From Simplicispira sp. 125 (GTDB lineage Bacteria; Pseudomonadota; Gammaproteobacteria; Burkholderiales; Burkholderiaceae_C), in contig NZ_QEKM01000001.1 of assembly GCF_003096555.1 (NCBI RefSeq), forward strand, positions 2,542,001 through 2,606,000: a stretch of 64,000 nt of DNA, in the 5' to 3' direction. The position numbers and the translations under genes are program-made. Positions 8,153 to 16,637 of the stretch are shown here, one piece after another (within the stretch, counting starts at the first letter, position 1; each line of letters begins with the position of its first letter). The notes under the pieces are model-generated. The model made no database searches. It worked only from the letters and a program-made list of their open reading frames with translations, and was not told the origin of the DNA.

Positions 8153-8831
8153 ATTCATCGCCCAACACCTGACCATCGTGTTCCACGTAGGGGTGATAGG
8201 GGCCCGTGCCACAGGTGGTGGCCACCGAAGCGGCAACAAACCCCCCGGTCTGCACATCGAAGACATGCACTTCGCCGTCTTCGATCACGTAATGCCAGCC
8301 GTGCAAGGTAATGCTCCCGTCCTGGATTCGCCTGTGCACCATGGGGTAGTCCATCAGACGTTCGAGTTGCAGCACCACCGCGCGCTGTTCGGTGCGGCGA
8401 AGGGCCTCGGGGCCGGGCACCACCGGCAGTGCCGCCTTGCGTCCAAGATCAAGCCAACGCCGCAGGTTGTGCGCTTCGGCGGGAACCTCTCCATAGATGG
8501 CCTTGATGGCCCCGCAATGGCTGTGCCCGCACACAATGATACGGCTCACCTCCAGACTCAACACCGCGAACTCAATGGCGGCAGCGGTTCCATGCAGGCC
8601 ATACGATCCGTCGTAGGGCGGCACAAACGCCCCCACATTGCGCACCAGGAACAGCTCTCCCGGCCCCGCACCCGTCAGCAGATGCGGTACCAAGCGGGAA
8701 TCCGAACAGCCTATGAAAAGCGTGGTCGGATGCTGCCCCTCATCGACGAGGGTTTTGAACTGCTGCCGGTACTGCGGAAAGGCGTCCTGGTTAAAGCTAC
8801 GCAGGCGCTCCAATAGATCGTCATCGGGCAT
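8151..8831 (-). CDS. can: Beta-class carbonic anhydrase
   Basis: This 226-residue zinc enzyme interconverts CO2 and bicarbonate. The beta-class zinc ligands are visible as Cys42, Asp44 and Arg46 in GCSDSR, and His103 and Cys106 in GHSHCG. The start MPDDD at 8831 gives the normal family length; the longer in-frame extension runs into the preceding parvulin gene. It follows that gene by 43 bp on the same strand and is probably the last gene of the nar transcript. A role in pH or bicarbonate balance during nitrate respiration is plausible but inferred from position only. Confidence 0.92.
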   Translation of the reverse strand: MPDDDLLERLRSFNQDAFPQYRQQFKTLVDEGQHPTTLFIGCSDSRLVPHLLTGAGPGELFLVRNVGAFVPPYDGSYGLHGTAAAIEFAVLSLEVSRIIVCGHSHCGAIKAIYGEVPAEAHNLRRWLDLGRKAALPVVPGPEALRRTEQRAVVLQLERLMDYPMVHRRIQDGSITLHGWHYVIEDGEVHVFDVQTGGFVAASVATTCGTGPYHPYVEHDGQVLGDE

Positions 8832-8843
8832 GGCCGGCTTTCT

Positions 8844-8867
8844 GCCCGCCGGCAAAGCCGGGCGGGC
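8844..8867 (-). repeat. Intercistronic GC-rich hairpin between the parvulin gene and can
   Basis: GCCCGCCGGC and GCCGGGCGGGC face each other across an AAA loop, giving a strong stem with one bulge. It begins a few bases after the parvulin stop and ends about a dozen bases before the can start. It may act as an mRNA stabiliser or partial terminator separating can expression from the nar genes. Confidence 0.5.
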
Positions 8868-8874
8868 GACCCAC

Positions 8875-9807
8875 TCATTGAACCAGTGGCGTGTCTGCGC
8901 CTTCGATATCCACGCCTTCCAGCGTGGCCGCACCGGCAAGCAATTGCAGGTACTGGCGCAAGGCATTCATCCAGGTCTGCTGGCGCAGGGACAGCGCCAC
9001 AGCACCCCGAACCTGCTCGAACGAAGGCTGCTCGCCCGCCTCGCGCGCGACCACTTCCACGACATGCAGGCCGAAACGACTGTGCACCAAACGGGACAGC
9101 ACGCCAATCTCGACACCGCCAAAAACCTCCCGTGCAAACTCGGGCGCACAGTCGGCGCGCGTCAGCCAGCCCAGCTCACCGCCTTGCGCTCCGCTGGGGC
9201 AGTTGGACCACTTCTGCGCAGCCGTTTGGAAGGTAGCTCCGCCATCGTCGGCACAGCGCAGCTCCAGCAGCAGCGCTTCGGCACGCAAGCGCAGTTGCTT
9301 GACATCAACGCCAGGCGTGACGGCAAACAACACGTGCCGCAATTGCACGCGCTCTCCCTGCACATGGGCACCAGGATGGGCTTCGTGGTAGCGGCGGCAG
9401 GCTTCCTCGGAAGGATCGGGCACCTGCAGCTCGCGTTCCAGCAACTGCTCGATGGCCGCTGCCGCGGCCTCGCTGGTGGTGCCATCGGTCGCGGGCAGGT
9501 CTTGTGCAGACAGCAAGCCCGCCTCCTGTGCAGCCTGGCGCAGAAGCTCGGTGCAGGCGCGCTGGCGCAGCATTTCGGGGTCGATCAACTGGCCTGCCTC
9601 ATGCAAGCTCACGCCATTGACCCGCGCAACGGGCCCATGGCCCATGGGCTCCACACGGGTCGCCGCCGCAGGCTCGGCCAGAGGGGCCGCAGCCGCCAAA
9701 CTGCTCACCAATGCGTCGTAGGCGACCTGCTGCTCGGGTGTCAGCGGGTTGGTTTTTTCAGGGGCGGTGGTTGCACAGCCGCAACCGCCTGATCCACATC
9801 CACTCAT
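8875..9807 (-). CDS. Parvulin-type peptidylprolyl isomerase of the nar operon
   Basis: This 310-residue protein opens with a Cys/Gly-rich segment (GCGSGGCGCA), has an N-terminal helical chaperone-like region (about residues 20-150), and carries a rotamase (PpiC) domain (about 155-265) with the motifs LRHVLFAV, GGELGWL and SRFGLHVVEV. It has no signal peptide, so it is probably cytoplasmic. Parvulins of this type recur downstream of narGHJI in Betaproteobacteria, where a role in maturing the nitrate reductase complex is suspected. It begins 31 bp after the narI stop. The specific client is inferred, not shown. Confidence 0.88.
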   Translation of the reverse strand: MSGCGSGGCGCATTAPEKTNPLTPEQQVAYDALVSSLAAAAPLAEPAAATRVEPMGHGPVARVNGVSLHEAGQLIDPEMLRQRACTELLRQAAQEAGLLSAQDLPATDGTTSEAAAAAIEQLLERELQVPDPSEEACRRYHEAHPGAHVQGERVQLRHVLFAVTPGVDVKQLRLRAEALLLELRCADDGGATFQTAAQKWSNCPSGAQGGELGWLTRADCAPEFAREVFGGVEIGVLSRLVHSRFGLHVVEVVAREAGEQPSFEQVRGAVALSLRQQTWMNALRQYLQLLAGAATLEGVDIEGADTPLVQ

Positions 9808-9838
9808 GGGTTTCTCCTCAAGAGTCGCTCAAGATCGA

Positions 9839-10564
9839 TTACTTGGCCGCAGGCTGGTTGTGCCCTGCGGGAAGATTCAAACGGCGTGCACGCACCAACT
9901 GGTAAGGGCGCAGCACGTAGGCCAGCGTGCCAAATCCGCTCCACACGTGCACCAGGCGGGTAAACGGGAAGATCAGAAACACAGTCATGCCCAGGAACAT
10001 GTGGGCCTTGAAGACCCAGCCGGCTCCTGCCAACAGCTCCACACCGCCCGTGCGGAAGGTGACGATGCGCTGCCCCCATTCGGCCAGGCGCATCATCATG
10101 GAGCCATCCAGATGCTGCGCCGACAGCGGAATGGTGGCCAGACCGAGGGCCAGCTGAACCCACAACAGCCACAGCAGCACGATGTCGCTGGTCTTGGAGG
10201 TCGCACGGATCCGGGGATCCGTCAGGCGGCGATGCAGCAGGAGCGACAGGCCGATGATGCCCAGAACGCCGGCAATGCCGCCGCTGACCATCGCCATCAG
10301 TTGCTTGGCGCCCGCACCGATGAAATGCTCATAGATGAAGTGCGGCGTGAGCATGCCGACGAAATGCCCGAAGAACAGGAACAGCACGCCGATGTGGAAC
10401 AGGTTGCTGCCCCAGCGCAGGCTGCCGGTGCGCAGCAACTGCGAGGAATCGCTTTTCCAGGTGTACTGGTCGCGGTCAAAACGGATCAGGCTGCCAATGA
10501 AGAACACAGCCAGGCAAATATAGGGATAGATGCCAAACAGCAGGGTATCAAGCCAGGCGGTCAT
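9839..10564 (-). CDS. narI: Respiratory nitrate reductase gamma subunit (cytochrome b)
   Basis: This 241-residue membrane subunit oxidises quinol and passes electrons through two b hemes to NarH and NarG. It has five hydrophobic segments: the N-terminal LLFGIYPYICLAVFFIGS, the segment with FHIGVLFLFFGHFVGM, the region around AKQLMAMVSGGIAGVLGIIGLSLLL, a segment from IVLLWLLWVQL, and the last with HMFLGMTVFLIFPFTRLVHVW. His residues in the second and fifth segments are the expected heme ligands. Its start overlaps the narJ stop as ATGA, indicating translational coupling. Confidence 0.95.
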   Translation of the reverse strand: MTAWLDTLLFGIYPYICLAVFFIGSLIRFDRDQYTWKSDSSQLLRTGSLRWGSNLFHIGVLFLFFGHFVGMLTPHFIYEHFIGAGAKQLMAMVSGGIAGVLGIIGLSLLLHRRLTDPRIRATSKTSDIVLLWLLWVQLALGLATIPLSAQHLDGSMMMRLAEWGQRIVTFRTGGVELLAGAGWVFKAHMFLGMTVFLIFPFTRLVHVWSGFGTLAYVLRPYQLVRARRLNLPAGHNQPAAK

Positions 10565-11253
10565 AGGGGCGCTCCTTCTGGTGCACGGGGATTACGGACA
10601 AAATGCAGGGGTTGCGGCTGACCAGGCTTGGCTTGGCCACGGGTGCTGCAACCGTCAAAGGCGACGGGCTCATCCCAGGAATCATCGATCTCGGGCTCTT
10701 CCGGAACGGGCACGGCCTGCGCCGGCTGCCCGGCGATCTCGAGGATGGCGCCAATCACGCTGGCGTAGGGACTCCCACGCGCCACCAGTGCACTAAAAAG
10801 CGAGGTCAGGATATGGGCCATTTCGCCCAAGAATCCGCATGCCACCTCGGGCGGCTGCGTCGAAGCAAACTCCAGCACCACCGGAAGGTGGTCGGGCAGC
10901 TCAGGGGCACTGAACTGCAGGCCGGCGCGCTCATAGGTTTGCAGCAGATCGATGAGGGCTGGGCCCCGGTCGCGCGAGTCGCCATGCACGTGTTCAAACA
11001 AGTGCAGTGATGACGAGCGCCCACGGTCGAAGGTCTCGACATAGCGGGACTCTGCCTCCATCGGGTCGGATGTAGCGAGCTGGCGGCACAGGGCCACCAA
11101 CTCGGCCAGGCGGTCCGTCTTGAGCGCCTGTTCCACCTGCAAGGCATCGGCCAGTTGCTGCATTTCCGCGCGCAACTCTGCGTCGGGGTAACTCAGCAAA
11201 TGCGCCAGCGCCCGCAGCGTCAGACGCAAGGACTCCGGTTTTTTCTTGAACAT
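10561..11253 (-). CDS. narJ: Nitrate reductase assembly chaperone
   Basis: This 230-residue protein belongs to the NarJ/TorD-like chaperone family, which inserts the molybdenum cofactor into NarG and holds the apo-complex away from the membrane until it is ready. The all-helical sequence includes LRALAHLLSYPDAELRAEM near the N-terminus, and the conserved segment SLHLFEHVHGDSRDRGPALIDL (about residues 80-100) is characteristic of NarJ. It lies 9 bp after narH and overlaps narI by four bases, in the standard narGHJI order. Confidence 0.95.
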   Translation of the reverse strand: MFKKKPESLRLTLRALAHLLSYPDAELRAEMQQLADALQVEQALKTDRLAELVALCRQLATSDPMEAESRYVETFDRGRSSSLHLFEHVHGDSRDRGPALIDLLQTYERAGLQFSAPELPDHLPVVLEFASTQPPEVACGFLGEMAHILTSLFSALVARGSPYASVIGAILEIAGQPAQAVPVPEEPEIDDSWDEPVAFDGCSTRGQAKPGQPQPLHFVRNPRAPEGAPL

Positions 11254-11262
11254 GGCGGCTCC

Positions 11263-12786
11263 TCAGACGGTGGCCTTGATCGGGATGGTGCGCGGCTTCT
11301 TGCCGCCAAACAGACTGACTTCGCTGGCGCCGTCCGAGCAGCCATTGCCGAACGAAAAACCGCAACCACCCCGAATATCGAAGGCGTTTTCCGCATACTC
11401 GCGGTGCGTCGTGGGGATGACGAAACGGTCTTCATAATTCGCAATCGCCATGATCTGGTACATGTCTTCGGCTTCGTGCAGCGTCAGACCGACCTGTTTG
11501 AGCACCGACAGGTTCTGGCGCTGCTCCACATGCTTTTCGCGCTGGTAGGTCCGCATGGCCAACATGCGCTCCAGCGCGCGCACCACAGGAGCGGTATCGC
11601 CCGCGGTGAGCAGGTTGGCGAGGTACTGCACGGGAATGCGCAGTTGCGACACGTCCGGAATTTCGCCATTGGTGCTGACCTGCCCCGCATTGGCCGCCGC
11701 TGTAATCGGCGAGAGCGGCGGGACATACCAGACCATGGGCAGCGTGCGGTACTCCGGGTGCAGCGGCAGGGCGACCTTCCATTCCACCGCCATCTTGTAG
11801 ACCGGGCTGTTGCGTGCGGCGTCCATCCAGTTGTCGGGGATGCCGTCGATCCGGGCCTGCTTGATGACTTCGGGGTCGTTGGGGTCGAGGAAAATGTCGA
11901 GTTGGGCCTGGTACAGATCGCGGTCGCGCTCCACACTGGCGGCTTCCTGGATACGGTCTGCGTCGTACAGCAGCACGCCCAGGTAGCGGATACGGCCCAC
12001 GCAGGTTTCCGAGCACACCGTGGGCTGACCGGCTTCGATGCGCGGGTAGCAGAAGATGCACTTCTCGGCCTTGCCGGTTTGCCAGTTGTAGTAAATCTTC
12101 TTGTAGGGGCAGCCTGAGATGCACATGCGCCAGCCGCGGCATTTGTCCTGGTCGATCAGGACGATGCCGTCTTCCTCGCGCTTGTAAATCGAGCCGGAAG
12201 GGCACGACGCCACGCAGGCCGGGTTCAGGCAGTGCTCGCACAGACGCGGCAGGTACATCATGAAGGTGTTTTCGAACTGCCCGTAGATGTCCTTTTGCAC
12301 ATTGTCGAAGTTGCGATCGATGTTGCGCTTGCTGAACTCGCCGCCCAGCAGTTCCTCCCAGTTCGGGCCCCATTCGATCTTTTCCATGCGCTGGCCGGTG
12401 ATCAGGCTGCGCGGGCGGGCCGTCGGCGGCGCCTTCATCTCGGGCGCCGACTGCAGGTGGTCGTAGTCGAACGTGAAAGGCTCGTAGTAATCATCAATCT
12501 GCGGCAGGTTGGGGTTGGCAAAGATGCGCATGAGCATCTTCCACTTGCCCCCCTGGCGCGGCACGATACTGCCGTCAGCATTGCGGTTCCAGCCGCCGTT
12601 CCACTTGTCCTGGTTCTCCCACTCCTTGGGGTAACCAATACCGGGTTTGGTCTCGACGTTGTTGAACCAGGCGTACTCCACACCGGGTCGGCTGGTCCAG
12701 ACGTTCTTGCAGGTGACCGAGCAGGTGTGGCAGCCGATGCACTTGTCCAGGTTCAGCACCATGCCGATTTGTGCGCGAATTTTCAT
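11263..12786 (-). CDS. narH: Respiratory nitrate reductase beta subunit (iron-sulfur)
   Basis: This 507-residue cytoplasmic subunit carries three [4Fe-4S] clusters and one [3Fe-4S] cluster that link NarI to NarG. The Cys groups are CIGCHTCSVTC (from residue 16), CEHCLNPACVASCP, CRGWRMCISGCPYK and CIFCYPR with CSETCVGR. In the third group a Trp replaces the second Cys, which is the normal hallmark of the [3Fe-4S] cluster in NarH. It follows narG by 25 bp, and a ribosome-binding GAAGGAGAA-like sequence precedes its ATG. Length and motifs match the family closely. Confidence 0.97.
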   Translation of the reverse strand: MKIRAQIGMVLNLDKCIGCHTCSVTCKNVWTSRPGVEYAWFNNVETKPGIGYPKEWENQDKWNGGWNRNADGSIVPRQGGKWKMLMRIFANPNLPQIDDYYEPFTFDYDHLQSAPEMKAPPTARPRSLITGQRMEKIEWGPNWEELLGGEFSKRNIDRNFDNVQKDIYGQFENTFMMYLPRLCEHCLNPACVASCPSGSIYKREEDGIVLIDQDKCRGWRMCISGCPYKKIYYNWQTGKAEKCIFCYPRIEAGQPTVCSETCVGRIRYLGVLLYDADRIQEAASVERDRDLYQAQLDIFLDPNDPEVIKQARIDGIPDNWMDAARNSPVYKMAVEWKVALPLHPEYRTLPMVWYVPPLSPITAAANAGQVSTNGEIPDVSQLRIPVQYLANLLTAGDTAPVVRALERMLAMRTYQREKHVEQRQNLSVLKQVGLTLHEAEDMYQIMAIANYEDRFVIPTTHREYAENAFDIRGGCGFSFGNGCSDGASEVSLFGGKKPRTIPIKATV

Positions 12787-12811
12787 CGTGTTCTCCTTCT
12801 TGCGGGGCTGC

Positions 12812-15800
12812 TTAAGCGTGGGACGTTGCGGCTTCGGCCGGTTCGTCCATCCAGTCCACGCGATTCATCTTGCGCACCACCACGAACTCATCACGGTTGG
12901 TACCAATGGTTCCGTAATAGTTGAAACCGTAGCTGTACTGCGCATAGCCGCCGATCATGTGCGTGGGCTTGAGCACGATACGGGTCACCGAGTTGTGGAT
13001 ACCACCACGGGTTCCGGTGATTTCCGAACCGGGGGTGTTGATGATTTTTTCCTGTGCGTGGTACATCATCACCATGCCGTTTTTCACGCGCTGGCTGACC
13101 ACGGCACGTGCTGCAATGGCACCGTTAGAATTGAACAGCTCCACCCAGTCGTTGTCCACGATTCCTGCGCTGCGGGCATCGTCCTCGCTCAACCAGATCA
13201 CCGGCCCACCACGATTGAGCGTGAGCATGTGCAGGTTGTCGCTATAGGTTGAGTGGATACCCCACTTCTGGTGCGGCGTGATGAAGTTCAGGGCAATCTC
13301 GGTGTTGCCGTTGGACATCTTGCCCTGCACCTCGTGCATTGCCTTGAGGTTGACCGGCGGACGGTAGCTGCAGAAACCCTCGCCAAAGTCACGCATCCAT
13401 GGGTGATCCTGGTAGAACTGCTGACGGCCCGTCAGGGTGCGCCATGGAATCAGCTCATGCACGTTGGTATAGCCGGCGTTGTAGCTGACCTTCTCGCTCT
13501 CCAGGCCGCTCCAGGTCGGTGAGCTGATGATCTTGCGCGGCTGCGCCTGGATGTCGCGGAAACGGATTTTTTCGTCCTCGCGGTGCAGCGCCAGGTGAAC
13601 GTGGTCGCGCCCGGTCTGCTTGCCCAGGGCCTCCCAGGCCTTGCAGGCCACGTGGCCGTTGGTTTCCGGCGCCAGCATCATCACCACTTCGGTCGCATCG
13701 ATGTCGGTCACGATGCGTGGCATACCCTGTGTGACACCTTCGTCGCGTACCCGGCCATTGAGATCGCCCAACTGGCCCACCTCTGTCTGCGTGTTCCAGG
13801 AAATGCCCTTGCCGCCATTACCCACCTTGTCCATCAGCGGGCCCAGGGCCGTGAAGCGCTTGAACAGGTTCGGATAGTCACGCTCGACAACCGTGATTTG
13901 CGGGGCGGTCTTGCCTGGAATAAAGGCGACTTCGCCCTTCTTCCAGTCGCGCACGCCATAGGGCTGCGCCATTTCCGCAGGCGTGTCATGCATGATGGGT
14001 GTGAGAACCACATCCTTCTCCACGCCCAGGTGGCCCACGCTGACTTCGCTCACGGCCTTGGCAAAGCCCTTATAGATTTCCCAGTCGCTGCGCGCCTGCC
14101 AGGCGGGCTCCACCGCCGTGGACAGCGGGTGGATGAAGGGGTGCATATCGCTGGTGTTGAGGTCGTTCTTCTCGTACCAGGTGGCCGTGGGCAGCACGAT
14201 GTCCGAATACAGGCAGGTCGTACTCATGCGGAAATCCAACGTGACCAGCAAATCCAGCTTGCCTTCGGGGGCCTGGGCGTGCCAGCGCACCTCTTCCGGC
14301 TTGGCATCCTGCGTACCCAGGTCCTTGCCTTGCACACCGTTGGTGGTGCCTAGCAGGTGCTTGAGGAAGTACTCGTGTCCCTTGCCCGAGGAACCCAGGA
14401 TGTTCGAGCGCCAAACGAACATGTTGCGCGGCCAGTTGGCCGGGTTATCCGGGTCTTCGCAGCTCATCTTGAGCGACCCATCCTGCAGGGACTTGGCTAC
14501 GTAGTCCTTGGCGTCCATGCCCCGGGCCTGCGCATCCTTGAAGACCTGCAAGGAGCTGACCTCCAGTTGCGGCGCCGATGGCAACCAGCCCATGCGCTCG
14601 GCGCGCACGTTGTAGTCGATCTGGGCACCGTGGTACGCACTGGCATCCGCCAGGGGCGAGAGGATTTCTTCCATGCCCAGTTTTTCATAGCGCCACTGGT
14701 CGGTGTGCGCATAGAAGAAACTGGTGCTGTTCATCTGGCGCGAAGGACGAATCCAGTCCAGCGCGAAGGCCAATGCCGTCCAGCCGGTTTGCGGACGCAG
14801 CTTTTCCTGGCCCACGTAGTGCGCCCAGCCACCACCACTCTGGCCGATACAACCACACATCATCAGCATGTTGATGATGCCGCGGTAGTTCATGTCGCAG
14901 TGGTACCAGTGGTTCATGGCCGCGCCGATGATCACCATGCTCTTGCCACGGGTCTTGTCAGCGTTGTCGCCAAACTGGCGTGCAATCGTGATGATCTGGT
15001 CACGTGGCACACCAGTGATTTTTTCCTGCCAGGCCGGGGTGTAGGGCGCATCGGCGTCGTAGCCGCCGTCCACCGCTTCGCCCGCCAGACCACGGTTTAC
15101 GCCGTAGTTGGCCACCTGCAGGTCGAACACGGTTGCCACCATGACCTCGCCCGAAACACCGTCGCCGTCGAGCGCCAGGCGCGAGACCGGCACGCGGCGC
15201 AGCATGATATCGCCGCCGAGCTGTTCATTGGCAGTGAAGTTGGGCGTGGCCACGCCACCAAAATACGGGAACGCCACGTCGACAATCTCGTGCGCCTGTG
15301 CACCATCCTCGATCACCGATAGCTTGAGGGGTGTCTCGTTGGCCGTACGGGCGTCCTTGCTCTCCAGGTTCCACTGTCCCAGGTCAGGCCGCTCGTTGTC
15401 ACCCCAGCGGAAGCCGATGGAGCCGGTGGGCAGGGCCACCTTGCCGTCCAGCCCATAGGCCACGGTCTTCCAGTCGGGGTTGTTGGTTTGGCCGAGTTGG
15501 TCCGGGAAGTCGCTGGCGCGCACATAGCGGCCGGGCACCAAGACCTTGCGGCCGTCGGGCAGGGTCTTTTCGTTCAACACGACCAGCAGAGGCAGGTCGG
15601 TGTAGCGGCGGACGTAGTCGTCAAAGTACGCCGAACGCTTGTTGAAATAGAACTCCTTGAGGATCACATGGCCCATGGCCATGGCCACGGCGGCATCCGT
15701 ACCCTGCTTGGGGTGCATCCACAGGTCAGCCAGCTTGGCTACCTCGGAATAGTCGGGCGTGACCGCCACGGTTTTGGCGCCCTTGTAGCGCACTTCAGTA

Positions 15801-16603
15801 AAGAAGTGGGCATCGGGGGTGCGCGTCTGCGGCACGTTCGAGCCCCAGGCGATGATGAATGTGGAGTTGTACCAGTCGGCCGACTCGGGCACATCCGTCT
15901 GCTCGCCCCACACCTGTGGGCTGGACGGCGGCAAGTCGCAATACCAGTCGTAGAAGCTCATGCACACACCGCCAATCAGGCTCAGATAGCGACTGCCTGC
16001 GGCGTAGCTGATCATGGACATGGCCGGGATCGGCGAGAACCCGATGATGCGGTCCGGGCCGTGCTTCTTGATGGTGTAGACGTTGGCCGCCGCGATCATC
16101 TGGTTGACCTCGTCCCAGGTGCTGCGCACGAAACCTCCCAGGCCCCGCTGCTTTTGCCATTCGCGGCGTGCAGCGTCATTTTCGACGATGCTGGTCCAGG
16201 CTTCTACCGGGCCTTTGGCCACGGCCAGTGCGGCGCGCCAGTGCTTGAGCAGACGGCCACGCACCATGGGGTACTTGACGCGGTTGGCGCTGTACAGGTA
16301 CCAGCTGTAGCTTGCGCCACGGGCACAGCCACGGGGCTCGTGGTTGGGCAGATCGGGGCGCGTACGCGGGTAGTCGGTCTGCTGCGTTTCCCACGTAACG
16401 ATACCGCCCTTGACATAAATTTTCCAGGAGCAGGAGCCAGTGCAGTTGACACCGTGCGTGGAGCGCACGATCTTGTCGTGCGCCCACCGGTCGCGGTAAG
16501 CATCTTCCCAGGTACGGTCCTCACCGTTGGCCTGGCCATGGCCGTCGGAAAACGACTCTTTGGGCTGGGAAAAATACGTCAGGCGGTCAAGAAAATGACT
16601 CAT
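12812..16603 (-). CDS. narG: Respiratory nitrate reductase alpha (catalytic) subunit
   Basis: This 1263-residue molybdo-bis(MGD) enzyme reduces nitrate to nitrite on the cytoplasmic face of the membrane. The N-terminal FS0 cluster ligands are in place as His50, Cys54, Cys58 and Cys93, and the molybdenum ligand Asp223 lies in YCDLPPSSPQ. The C-terminal molydopterin-dinucleotide-binding region includes SNGAIAARAVVSQRV. The N-terminus lacks a Tat signal, as expected for cytoplasmic NarG. It follows narK2 by 34 bp and heads narGHJI. All key residues are present and the gene is full length. Confidence 0.98.
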   Translation of the reverse strand: MSHFLDRLTYFSQPKESFSDGHGQANGEDRTWEDAYRDRWAHDKIVRSTHGVNCTGSCSWKIYVKGGIVTWETQQTDYPRTRPDLPNHEPRGCARGASYSWYLYSANRVKYPMVRGRLLKHWRAALAVAKGPVEAWTSIVENDAARREWQKQRGLGGFVRSTWDEVNQMIAAANVYTIKKHGPDRIIGFSPIPAMSMISYAAGSRYLSLIGGVCMSFYDWYCDLPPSSPQVWGEQTDVPESADWYNSTFIIAWGSNVPQTRTPDAHFFTEVRYKGAKTVAVTPDYSEVAKLADLWMHPKQGTDAAVAMAMGHVILKEFYFNKRSAYFDDYVRRYTDLPLLVVLNEKTLPDGRKVLVPGRYVRASDFPDQLGQTNNPDWKTVAYGLDGKVALPTGSIGFRWGDNERPDLGQWNLESKDARTANETPLKLSVIEDGAQAHEIVDVAFPYFGGVATPNFTANEQLGGDIMLRRVPVSRLALDGDGVSGEVMVATVFDLQVANYGVNRGLAGEAVDGGYDADAPYTPAWQEKITGVPRDQIITIARQFGDNADKTRGKSMVIIGAAMNHWYHCDMNYRGIINMLMMCGCIGQSGGGWAHYVGQEKLRPQTGWTALAFALDWIRPSRQMNSTSFFYAHTDQWRYEKLGMEEILSPLADASAYHGAQIDYNVRAERMGWLPSAPQLEVSSLQVFKDAQARGMDAKDYVAKSLQDGSLKMSCEDPDNPANWPRNMFVWRSNILGSSGKGHEYFLKHLLGTTNGVQGKDLGTQDAKPEEVRWHAQAPEGKLDLLVTLDFRMSTTCLYSDIVLPTATWYEKNDLNTSDMHPFIHPLSTAVEPAWQARSDWEIYKGFAKAVSEVSVGHLGVEKDVVLTPIMHDTPAEMAQPYGVRDWKKGEVAFIPGKTAPQITVVERDYPNLFKRFTALGPLMDKVGNGGKGISWNTQTEVGQLGDLNGRVRDEGVTQGMPRIVTDIDATEVVMMLAPETNGHVACKAWEALGKQTGRDHVHLALHREDEKIRFRDIQAQPRKIISSPTWSGLESEKVSYNAGYTNVHELIPWRTLTGRQQFYQDHPWMRDFGEGFCSYRPPVNLKAMHEVQGKMSNGNTEIALNFITPHQKWGIHSTYSDNLHMLTLNRGGPVIWLSEDDARSAGIVDNDWVELFNSNGAIAARAVVSQRVKNGMVMMYHAQEKIINTPGSEITGTRGGIHNSVTRIVLKPTHMIGGYAQYSYGFNYYGTIGTNRDEFVVVRKMNRVDWMDEPAEAATSHA

Positions 16604-16637
16604 CGGGGGCTCCTGTTTCTAATCTGGTAATCAAGAA

